Source: Geothrix paludis | Lineage (GTDB): Bacteria > Acidobacteriota > Holophagae > Holophagales > Holophagaceae | Direction of reading: 5' to 3' | NCBI RefSeq assembly: GCF_022808815.1 | Contig: NZ_JAKZLC010000001.1 | Span: 744,001-808,000 of the forward strand | Length of the DNA: 64,000 nt | Shown: positions 57,935-64,000 of the stretch, in pieces | How positions within the stretch are numbered: the first letter of the stretch is position 1 | Layout: every line of letters begins with the position of its first letter | Position numbers and translations under genes: made by a program | Notes under the pieces: model-generated | What the model saw: only the letters and a program-made list of their open reading frames with translations | Database searches by the model: none | Told to the model about the DNA's origin: nothing

Positions 57935-58621
57935 ATGAGCCTCCGCCCCGCGTCCCCCCTGCTGGCCCCGTCCCTGCTCTCCGCGGACTTCACGCGGCTG
58001 GGCGAGGAGCTGGGGATGATCGCCGCCGCGGGCGCCCAGGTGGTGCATGTGGACGTCATGGACGGCCGCTTCGTGCCCAACATCACCATCGGCTTGCCCG
58101 TGGTGGAGAGCCTGAGGAAGGCCACGGCCCTGCCCCTGGACTGCCACCTGATGATCGTGGAGCCCCTGCGCTACGCCCCCGATTTCGTGAAGGCGGGCGC
58201 CGGCTGGGTGAGCATCCACCAGGAGGCCGATCCCCACCTGCACCGCACCCTGGCCGCCATCCGGCAGGCGGGCGGCCAGGCCGGCGTGGTGCTGAATCCA
58301 GGTACGCCCGTGGAGACGCTCGTCGACCTGGTGGGCGACTTCGACTTCGTGCTGCTCATGAGCGTGAACCCAGGCTTCGGCGGCCAGAGCTTCATCCCCC
58401 GCGTGCTCGACAAAGTGAGGCGCCTGGATGCCCTCCGGACCGAGCGCGGCGTCCCCTTCTTCATCCAGGTGGATGGGGGCGTGGGCCTGAAGAACGCCGC
58501 GGGCCTCATCCGCGCCGGAGCCGATTGCCTGGTGGCCGGCAACGCCGTGTTCAAGGCTGAGGATCCGAAGGCCGCCGTGGCGGGTCTGCTGCGCGAAATG
58601 GCCACCGGGCGGCTGGCATGA
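57935..58621 (+). CDS. rpe: Ribulose-phosphate 3-epimerase
   Basis: Rpe interconverts ribulose 5-phosphate and xylulose 5-phosphate. The 228-residue barrel shows APSLLSADFTRLGEEL, HVDVMDGRFVPNITIG (catalytic Asp and metal ligands), PLDCHLMIVEP, LLMSVNPGFGGQSFIP and the second catalytic Asp in IQVDGGVGLKNA. ATG 57935 is just after the repeat element and begins the family pattern. Its end overlaps the next gene by 4 bases. Confidence 0.96.
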   Translation: MSLRPASPLLAPSLLSADFTRLGEELGMIAAAGAQVVHVDVMDGRFVPNITIGLPVVESLRKATALPLDCHLMIVEPLRYAPDFVKAGAGWVSIHQEADPHLHRTLAAIRQAGGQAGVVLNPGTPVETLVDLVGDFDFVLLMSVNPGFGGQSFIPRVLDKVRRLDALRTERGVPFFIQVDGGVGLKNAAGLIRAGADCLVAGNAVFKAEDPKAAVAGLLREMATGRLA

Positions 58622-59373
58622 GGCTCGACCTCCAGCGCTACAACCGCCTCCTCTGGGCCGTGAACGGAACGCTCCTGCTGGCGGGCCTGATCGTTCTGCT
58701 GGTCACGGGCCTCACTGCGCTCTGGCCCTCCCGCGACCGGGGGCAGAGCCTTCCGGCCGGCGTCCCGGCGACCACCGCGGACGCTCCCTCCCGGGCCGCC
58801 ATCCTGCGTCTGGGCCTCCCGAAGCCCCTGAAGGGCACGGACACCCTGCTCGTTCCCGTGGAGGGACTCCCGCAGGAATCCGAGGAGCCCCGGGGCATCG
58901 GGAGCTACAGCAAGGGCGCCCCCAACGTCCCGCTCTTCAACCTCCTCTTCGTGGATGCGAAGACGCTGGCCTCCCGGCCCCTGCTCGCCCGGAAGAGCCT
59001 CATCCTCCGTTACGACACCCTCGAGGACGGTGAAGAGGCCAGGAGCGCCCGAGTGGACGGCCTTCTGGTGAGCATCGTCGATTCGGACACGAACGGGAAT
59101 GGCCGCCTCGACGAAGGCGACGAGGCTCGGATCTGGCTCTGCGACGCGTCCGGCCGGAATCTGCGCGCGGTCACCGCCGCGGGAACCACGTGCGCCAATT
59201 GGCAGTACGACAGCCTCCGCCGAACGGTCTACCTGGTGGTAGAGACCCGGAGTGATGCGCGGAAGGCCGAATCGGCGGAGGTGCTCGCGGTGCCCATCGA
59301 TGGTTCTCAGCCCGCCCGTCCGCTGGCGTCGAAAGCCCAGATGGACGAGCTGCGGAACCTGCTGCAGCACTGA
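58618..59373 (+). CDS. Hypothetical membrane-anchored protein with EF-hand-like loop
   Basis: This 251-residue protein has one membrane helix (~12-36, LLWAVNGTLLLAGLIVLLVTGL) and a soluble beta-rich region. A DSDTNGNGRLDEGDE stretch (~residues 155-169) matches a calcium-binding EF-hand/dockerin-like loop (D-x-D-x-N-G). The family is not recognised. It starts inside the rpe stop, so it is translationally coupled. The soluble part is probably periplasmic. Confidence 0.75.
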   Translation: MRLDLQRYNRLLWAVNGTLLLAGLIVLLVTGLTALWPSRDRGQSLPAGVPATTADAPSRAAILRLGLPKPLKGTDTLLVPVEGLPQESEEPRGIGSYSKGAPNVPLFNLLFVDAKTLASRPLLARKSLILRYDTLEDGEEARSARVDGLLVSIVDSDTNGNGRLDEGDEARIWLCDASGRNLRAVTAAGTTCANWQYDSLRRTVYLVVETRSDARKAESAEVLAVPIDGSQPARPLASKAQMDELRNLLQH

Positions 59374-59511
59374 TTCCGATCCTGCGAAAACCGCTCTCCA
59401 AAGGACCGGAACACCCCCGGTCGGAGGTTGGGGCAGCATGGGCTGGCACTGATCCTGCTTTTCCAGCATCTTATCCAGTGCCTCCATCGAGGACGTGGAA
59501 AGGAGGAGCCC

Positions 59512-60354
59512 ATGACGCGCCATCGAACGTCCAGCACCTTGGTTCTATCGCTTCTGGCAGTCCTGGCCATGCCGGCCTCGGCCCAACACGACCGCCGGGA
59601 GGAAGGCCCGCGGCCTGATCGCCCGCGCGAGGGCCGCGCCCCCGAACGAGGCCCTGAGCGAGGCCCCGATCGAGGTCGGGAGCAGCCCTCCCCCATGCGG
59701 GCCGCGCCCCAGGCGCCCCGCCCCTCACGAGACATGGAGCGGGCCCGCCCCATGCCTGGGCCCGAACGCCAGGCCCGGCCCGAGCGGCAGGAGCGGCCGG
59801 AACGCTTCTCCCGGCCCGAGGGGCGCTCAGAAGGACGCCCCGAAGGACGTATGGACCGGCGTGAGGCCCCCGGTGCCATGAGGCCCCCCACCGACCGCCG
59901 GGAGCCCTCCCGCCCCCAGGGCCGGGACGTGCGCCCCTCTCCGCGCGCCGCCGAGACCGCCCGCGCCTGGCAGTCCCGGGACACCTGGCGCCGCGACGCC
60001 TGGCCGGCCCGGTCCAGGTGGCGTGAGCATCGCGCCCAGCACTGGGACCGTGATCATCGAACCTGGGCCCAGCGCGGGGGCTATGGCGGCTATCGCATCC
60101 CCGAGCCGCAGTTCGTCTCCCGGTTCGGGGGGAACCATCCCTTCTTCATCGGCAGCCGGCCGGTGATCTACCAGGGCTATCCCCGGTTCCGCTGCGGGGG
60201 CTACTGGTTCCTCATCGTGGATCCCTGGCCGGAGTTCTGGGTGGACGACTGGTACATGGCCGACCGGGTGTACATCGACTACTACGGCGACGGCTACTAC
60301 CTGGTCAATCCCCGCTATCCGGGAATCCGCCTCGCGATCACGGTCTTCCTCTAG
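59512..60354 (+). CDS. Secreted Arg/Pro/Glu-rich low-complexity protein
   Basis: The 280-residue protein has a signal peptide (LVLSLLAVLAMPASA) and a strongly biased region (residues ~27-180) of RPE/RPD/ERG repeats such as PERGPERGPDRG and RPERQERPERF. The C-terminal ~90 residues are aromatic-rich (GGYGGYRIPEPQF, YWFLIVDPWPEFWVDDWYM, YIDYYGDGYYLVNPRYPG), resembling small wall- or envelope-associated modules. AAGGAGGAG precedes ATG 59512. No family is recognised. Highly charged repeats suggest an envelope or matrix role (inference). Confidence 0.75.
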   Translation: MTRHRTSSTLVLSLLAVLAMPASAQHDRREEGPRPDRPREGRAPERGPERGPDRGREQPSPMRAAPQAPRPSRDMERARPMPGPERQARPERQERPERFSRPEGRSEGRPEGRMDRREAPGAMRPPTDRREPSRPQGRDVRPSPRAAETARAWQSRDTWRRDAWPARSRWREHRAQHWDRDHRTWAQRGGYGGYRIPEPQFVSRFGGNHPFFIGSRPVIYQGYPRFRCGGYWFLIVDPWPEFWVDDWYMADRVYIDYYGDGYYLVNPRYPGIRLAITVFL

Positions 60355-60589
60355 CGATCAGCGCCTCCTTGGCCGAGCGCTTCAGTCGTTTGAGAGCACG
60401 CTCCCGCCTGAGCGCTTCGGCCTTCGAGGCGCTAGCCTCACGGTAGGCCAGCTCCAGGGGCCCCCGGCCGCGGGTGTACTTGGCCCCGCGGCCCTCCTGG
60501 TGCTGCTTCAGCCGCGCCGCCACATCGAGGGCGATGCCGCAGTAGAGGGTGCCGTCGCCACACCGGAGCAGGTACACCCACCAGGTCAT
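60338..60589 (-). CDS. GIY-YIG domain protein
   Basis: The 83-residue protein is a compact GIY-YIG nuclease-like domain (UPF0213 / YhbQ type): WWVYLLRCGDGTLYCGIALDVAARLKQHQEG then GAKYTRGRGPLELAYRE. The GIY element is replaced by VYL and YIG by YCG, as in other members of this small family. ATG 60589 overlaps the SpoIID-like stop by 4 bases; its 3' end overlaps the convergent secreted-protein gene by 17 bases. Whether it cuts DNA is not known for most relatives. Confidence 0.88.
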   Translation of the reverse strand: MTWWVYLLRCGDGTLYCGIALDVAARLKQHQEGRGAKYTRGRGPLELAYREASASKAEALRRERALKRLKRSAKEALIARGRP

Positions 60590-62061
60590 GGCGTCCGCCA
60601 CGAAGGCGGAAAGGCCTCGGCGAGGATCTGTTCCGCCGTGGCGCCCTGAGTCGCCCGGAACCGCGCGGCACTGAGGCAGAGGCCCACATTGTGGCCCCAG
60701 CCCCGCCCCTTCAGGCGGAGGGAGCCGTCGGCCAGCAGCTCCGCCTCGCAGGCATTGCTGGGCCACGCAGTCCAGCCGTACCGCCGTCCCGCGGCGAGGC
60801 GCAGCGCCTCCACCGCGTAGGGACCGGAGGCGCCCAGCTTCATCCCGAGCTGCCCCGGCCTCAGGCCGACGGCCACATCCCGCTTCAGGGCCGCGACCTG
60901 CGTGGCATCCAGCCTGCGCTCCCAGGCCAGCCAGCGATCCCCCGGCACTTCCGTGGCGACACCGGCCTTGGCCGGTCCATCACCCCATACTTCCCGGGGG
61001 CTCAGCGGATGCCCGCCGGCGGACCCCGTGAAGAAGGCCCAGCGGAAATCCAGGTCCAGGACCGGAGCCGACTCTACGGCCTGCATCGTGGCCGGCACGG
61101 CTGCGCCCCGCACCACCGCGCAATGGGTCAGCGGGCAGAGGACGCCGCCCTGGTGCTGCCGGGGATGGCCGTCCAGCCAGCGGCTCAGCACCGCCGCCAG
61201 GGCGCGCCGGGCCTCGAAGGGCGAGTCGGCGCCGAGTTCCCCCTCGGTGGCTGCGGCGATCCAGGCGGCCCGGGGGGCTGTCCACGCCAGGCGCCAGCCG
61301 TGGCGCTCGGCCCGGACCTGCACCGTGCCCCGGAGCGGTCCCACCGGGAAACCCGCCTGGAAGCGAACGGTCCCCTGGAAGCGCCAAGTCCTCCCCAGGC
61401 GATGCGACAGACGATGTCCATTCACGACCATGGGCCCCCGCAGGCGCTCCGCGGGCCAAACCACCGTGACGGTCTCGGCCAGGATGGGGGCTTCCTTGAC
61501 CCAGCGTTCCGCGGCCGCACCGGTCCGGCCTGGCGGGGGCGGCAGGGGGCCGCCGCGCAGCCAGGCCCGCAGCCATCGGTAGGCCCAGGCCTGCTCGCGG
61601 GTGGCACCTCCCGCCAGAGCCCGGTCCAGGCGCCCCTGGACACCCGCCGGCGGCCCGGCGGGCCAGGTCTGCGGCGGCTTGGCGTGGCCCTCCGCCCACA
61701 GGCATCTCGCCTCTTCCGCCCAGGCCCGGAGGCGCGCGTCCCGAAGGCGCCGGTGGGTCAGCTCGTGGCGCAGGATGGCCCCGAGGTCCCGGCGCCGCAG
61801 CTGCTCCCAGGGGCGCAGGTGAAGGGTGTCTCCCAGCCACTGACCACTGCGCCCCGGAGGCGCGCCCGTGGCCTTCTCGAAGGCGGCCGCATCCGGGTGG
61901 AGGCGGACCCGCCAGGGTCCAAGTGGCCAGGGGCCGAACCCCACCGTGGACGCGAAGGCCGTCCGCAGCGAGTCCTCCAGCGCGCCCTGATTGACATCAT
62001 CCCCTTCGATCGCCGGTGGTGTGAACGGCGGCTCGGGCGCCGGGGCGACCAGCAGAATCAA
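60586..62061 (-). CDS. SpoIID-like protein with N-terminal HELTH metallopeptidase-like region
   Basis: From TTG 62061, which overlaps the preceding gene's stop (TTGA), the product is 491 residues. Residues ~90-150 hold RHELTHRRLRDARLRAWAEE and CLWAEGHA, the HExxH ... WxxEG pattern of gluzincin-like peptidases. The C-terminal ~280 residues match SpoIID/LytB lytic transglycosylases (PFEARRALAAVLSRW with the conserved Glu, LCPLTHC, GRGWGHNVGLCLSAA). This suggests peptidoglycan binding or cleavage. It sits with PBP-like, DUF2135-like and macroglobulin-like genes, recalling E. coli YfaQ context. A longer start would overlap the previous gene in another frame. Confidence 0.78.
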   Translation of the reverse strand: MILLVAPAPEPPFTPPAIEGDDVNQGALEDSLRTAFASTVGFGPWPLGPWRVRLHPDAAAFEKATGAPPGRSGQWLGDTLHLRPWEQLRRRDLGAILRHELTHRRLRDARLRAWAEEARCLWAEGHAKPPQTWPAGPPAGVQGRLDRALAGGATREQAWAYRWLRAWLRGGPLPPPPGRTGAAAERWVKEAPILAETVTVVWPAERLRGPMVVNGHRLSHRLGRTWRFQGTVRFQAGFPVGPLRGTVQVRAERHGWRLAWTAPRAAWIAAATEGELGADSPFEARRALAAVLSRWLDGHPRQHQGGVLCPLTHCAVVRGAAVPATMQAVESAPVLDLDFRWAFFTGSAGGHPLSPREVWGDGPAKAGVATEVPGDRWLAWERRLDATQVAALKRDVAVGLRPGQLGMKLGASGPYAVEALRLAAGRRYGWTAWPSNACEAELLADGSLRLKGRGWGHNVGLCLSAARFRATQGATAEQILAEAFPPSWRTP

Positions 62062-62888
62062 GGCTTCAGCCCCAGGATCTCCCGGATGCGCGTCATGCCC
62101 TCCTGCTTGCCGCGTCCCCGCGGCAGGTGGAGCACCACCAGGACCGATCGCCGGCCACCCGCCACCCAGGCGCTGGTGGCGGACGGATCGCCGGGCACCG
62201 GGCCCGTGCCGGTCTTGAACCACCAGTCCTCTTTGCCGAACAGGTCCTTCACCTCCACCCAGAAGCCCGCCAGGTAGCGCTTGCCGAAGGTGACGACCTC
62301 CGCCTGGCTTGGATCCATGAGCCAGCGCAGGAAGGCCTCGGGGCTGGTGCGCAGCAGGTCACCGTCACCCACCCAGGCCGCCGTCAGCGGCGGGAGCCCC
62401 TCGCCCGGGGGCATCCGACGCCCGAGGAAGGGCTCGAAGGCCTCCTCGAGCCGGGCCCGGGCGGCATCCGGGCCATAGTCCTCCACCCAGCGTTCGCGGG
62501 AACCCGCGATCCAGGCCAGGAAGGCGAGGTTGCAGCTCTCCTGGAGGGCGCGGGCCAGGTCCACGCGGCCATGGCCCTCGCGGTTCCAGCAGACGAAGGG
62601 CCCATCGGCACCCTTGCAGCGGTACTGGACGCCGGACGCGGACCACTCGCTCCCTTCCAGCTTCATCCAGATCAGCTTGGCCAGGCTGCCCATGGGCGCT
62701 TCCCTGCGCGCCTCGCCATAGGCATGCACCTCGCCATCCCCCAGGGTGATGGCAAAGCCTTCGCCGGGCCGGAGGATGGGTGCCCGGGCCGCGGCCACCA
62801 CCGCGGGCGTGGGACCGGCCTCCGGCGCCGGCTGAGCGGCCAACAGGATGGAGGTCAGAAGGAGCGCGATGAACCTAAGGTTCCACAT
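62058..62888 (-). CDS. Penicillin-binding/beta-lactamase-fold secreted protein
   Basis: The 276-residue protein has a signal peptide (FIALLLTSILLAAQP) and the three motifs of serine acyl-transferases in order: SLAK (SxxK, in APMGSLAKLIW), SCN (SxN, in QESCNLAFLAW) and KTG (WWFKTGTGPV). It is shorter than most transpeptidases and resembles the class D beta-lactamase/PBP-like fold. Drug hydrolysis cannot be inferred; a peptidoglycan role fits its SpoIID-like neighbour, which overlaps its stop. ATG 62888 overlaps the DUF2135-like gene by 14 bases. Confidence 0.8.
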   Translation of the reverse strand: MWNLRFIALLLTSILLAAQPAPEAGPTPAVVAAARAPILRPGEGFAITLGDGEVHAYGEARREAPMGSLAKLIWMKLEGSEWSASGVQYRCKGADGPFVCWNREGHGRVDLARALQESCNLAFLAWIAGSRERWVEDYGPDAARARLEEAFEPFLGRRMPPGEGLPPLTAAWVGDGDLLRTSPEAFLRWLMDPSQAEVVTFGKRYLAGFWVEVKDLFGKEDWWFKTGTGPVPGDPSATSAWVAGGRRSVLVVLHLPRGRGKQEGMTRIREILGLKP

Positions 62889-63732
62889 CGAAGGTCCCCA
62901 GCATGACCGGGCCGGAACCCGGCAGGATCAGGCGTTCCCAGGTCCAGCGGCGCTCCTGGTCCGTGCCGCCATCGAGCACCGCCTCCACGTGGATGCGGGC
63001 GGGCTTGCCGCCCCGCCAGCCCCCGGTCCACTTCAGCGCGTAGGTGCCCGGCGGTGGCGTGTCGTGGGTGTACTCGCCGGACCAGCGCAGCATGCCACCC
63101 GAGGGCGTACGGCGCCCGCCCTGCGCCAGGGCCCCGTCCGGTTCCTGCACCTGGAGGCTGCCGCTGGCGTACTCGTCGTTGACCTGGAGGCTCACCACGC
63201 GGAGCCGCGTGCGGGTGGTGGACACCCACCAGCTCCGGACCACCTTCAGGCCCGAATCCGGCTCCAGGATCTCCAGCCGATTCTCGCCGTTCTGGGCGGT
63301 GAGTTCCATGTTCAGAGTGGCGCCCACGCTGGCCTGCCAGCGCATCGAGGCGCCATTGAACCACACCAGCAGGGTGCGCGACCGCCAGGCGTTGCGGGCG
63401 GCTTCCGCCTCCCGCGCCAGCCGCTCTTTGCGCAGCTGATCGGCGGTGCGCGTGTCCTCGGCCGGCGGCTCGTAGCCGCCCTCGTCCTCTTCCTCGAAGA
63501 AGCGCGGCTGGGGCTCGTCCTTGGGCGGGTTCGGATCCTTGGGGTCCACCAGCTTCACCTTCAGCGCCACGGTGCGGTCGCCGGACCAGCCGCCCAGAGC
63601 GGGCGACACGTCCATGCGCCAGAGCTTCAGATCCGGCACGTAGGCCGCGGCGGGAGCCTTGGCCGGGCGTGGTTTCTGCGCCCCGAGGAAGGCGGTCGAC
63701 AGCAGCAGGAAGAGGATCAGCCCGGCCTTCAT
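62875..63732 (-). CDS. DUF2135-like secreted protein (YfaP-like)
   Basis: The 285-residue protein has a signal peptide (AGLILFLLLSTAFLGAQ), an acidic linker (RFFEEEDEGGYEPP) and an alpha/beta part ending in a beta-sandwich (RIHVEAVLDGGTDQERRWTWERLILPGSGPVMLGTF). The LRWSGEYTHDTPPPGTYALKW block resembles DUF2135 of E. coli YfaP. ATG 63732 has GGAGG upstream and overlaps the macroglobulin-like stop by 4 bases. Its function is unknown, but the context points to the bacterial alpha-2-macroglobulin locus. Confidence 0.7.
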   Translation of the reverse strand: MKAGLILFLLLSTAFLGAQKPRPAKAPAAAYVPDLKLWRMDVSPALGGWSGDRTVALKVKLVDPKDPNPPKDEPQPRFFEEEDEGGYEPPAEDTRTADQLRKERLAREAEAARNAWRSRTLLVWFNGASMRWQASVGATLNMELTAQNGENRLEILEPDSGLKVVRSWWVSTTRTRLRVVSLQVNDEYASGSLQVQEPDGALAQGGRRTPSGGMLRWSGEYTHDTPPPGTYALKWTGGWRGGKPARIHVEAVLDGGTDQERRWTWERLILPGSGPVMLGTFDVEP

Positions 63733-64000
63733 CGCGCACCTCCATCCACCACCTTCAGGTCCAGCCCGTCGCTGGTGACCCACTGCCCTTCGTTCGACAT
63801 GAGGCTCAGCTTGGCGGGCCTGAGCCGGTAGTGGCCCGCCATGCCTGCCCGCAGAAGGATCCGGACGGTCTGCGTATCCCAGCTCCAGATGTGGGGGAAC
63901 AGGAAGGTCACCTTGTCGGAATGCACCTCGATCCGCGGCTTCACCCAGCGGTCCGAGGCCCCTTCCTCCGTGAAGGGCTTCCCTTCGAGCACGAAGCCCT
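63729..64000 (-). CDS. C-terminal fragment of a probable bacterial alpha-2-macroglobulin
   Basis: Only the last ~90 residues are inside the window; the frame is open to the right edge. The sequence ends with VTFLFPHIWSWDTQTVRILLRAGMAGHYRLRPAKLSLMSNEGQWVTSDGLDLKVV, the C-terminal domain pattern of YfaS-type alpha-2-macroglobulins (YRLRPA...W). These large secreted proteins are thought to trap proteases in the periplasm, usually next to PBP1C or the yfa genes. The thioester region, if any, lies outside. Assigned from limited sequence plus context. Confidence 0.6.
   Translation of the reverse strand, partial: GFVLEGKPFTEEGASDRWVKPRIEVHSDKVTFLFPHIWSWDTQTVRILLRAGMAGHYRLRPAKLSLMSNEGQWVTSDGLDLKVVDGGAR

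Noticed and set aside
56066-58243. 725-codon minus-strand frame opposite the amidohydrolase and rpe
   Set aside because: It crosses the intergenic hairpin element and antisense regions of two well-supported enzymes; no domain is recognisable.

Overview
The window is high-GC, densely coded chromosomal DNA from a Gram-negative bacterium. It carries lpxC, an lptB/rpoN/hpf cluster and a LptC/LptA-like protein for an LPS outer membrane, mqnC for futalosine-route menaquinone, a split methylmalonyl-CoA mutase, tandem prolyl oligopeptidases, large Asp-box (BNR) secreted proteins, and two inner-membrane cytochromes with 11 CxxCH motifs each. That combination best fits Acidobacteriota, class Holophagae (Geothrix/Holophaga-like). 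This is inferred from gene content; no rRNA is present to prove it. I see no insertion sequence, prophage, CRISPR array or rRNA.

Layout. 1-5739 (+): redox and catabolic genes: flavodoxin-like quinone reductase (cut by the window edge), thioredoxin, nitroreductase, aldo/keto reductase, a ferredoxin/metallo-beta-lactamase fusion, urocanate hydratase and a YchJ-like protein. 5750-6380: a 58-residue basic small protein, a periodic set of tRNA T-arm-like repeats, a perfect 42-bp palindrome and tRNA-Thr(CGT). 6392-10733 (-): two paralogous secreted prolyl oligopeptidases. 10842-18468 (+): PhoH/PIN ATPase, small membrane protein, tyrS, a DUF4388/SPOR-like protein, rlpA, ispD and lpxC. 18529-26667 (+): a complete, mostly overlapping histidine operon, hisD-[hisC+HAD]-hisB-hisH-hisA-hisF-hisIE-hisZ-hisG; the HAD domain fused to HisC is the obvious candidate for the otherwise absent histidinol-phosphate phosphatase. 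26798-28401: Gre-like factor (-) and Kir channel (+). 28416-40240 (-): mqnC, zinc-ribbon protein, hpf, rpoN, lptB, BNR protein, LptC/LptA-like protein, recJ, accA. 40346-46713 (+): an in-frame CoaE-TldD fusion, macrodomain protein, TldE/PmbA, methyltransferase and phosphohexomutase. 46774-51740 (-): a respiratory cytochrome cluster with a diheme, two 11-heme plus cytochrome-b fusions, and a monoheme cytochrome. 51849-55936 (-): methylmalonyl-CoA mutase catalytic subunit and a membrane PAS-GGDEF-EAL protein. 56189-60354 (+): amidohydrolase, rpe and two proteins of unknown function. 60338-64000 (-): GIY-YIG protein, SpoIID-like protein, PBP-like protein, DUF2135-like protein and the C-terminus of a probable bacterial alpha-2-macroglobulin, a set resembling the E. 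coli yfa locus.

Most notable observations: three intergenic long hairpins built of short degenerate tandem words, sharing one architecture but using three different words; TTCGAA T-arm cores repeating every 77-79 bp beside tRNA-Thr; the CoaE-TldD and HisC-HAD fusions; the paired 11-heme/cytochrome-b fusions; and the envelope cluster at the right edge.
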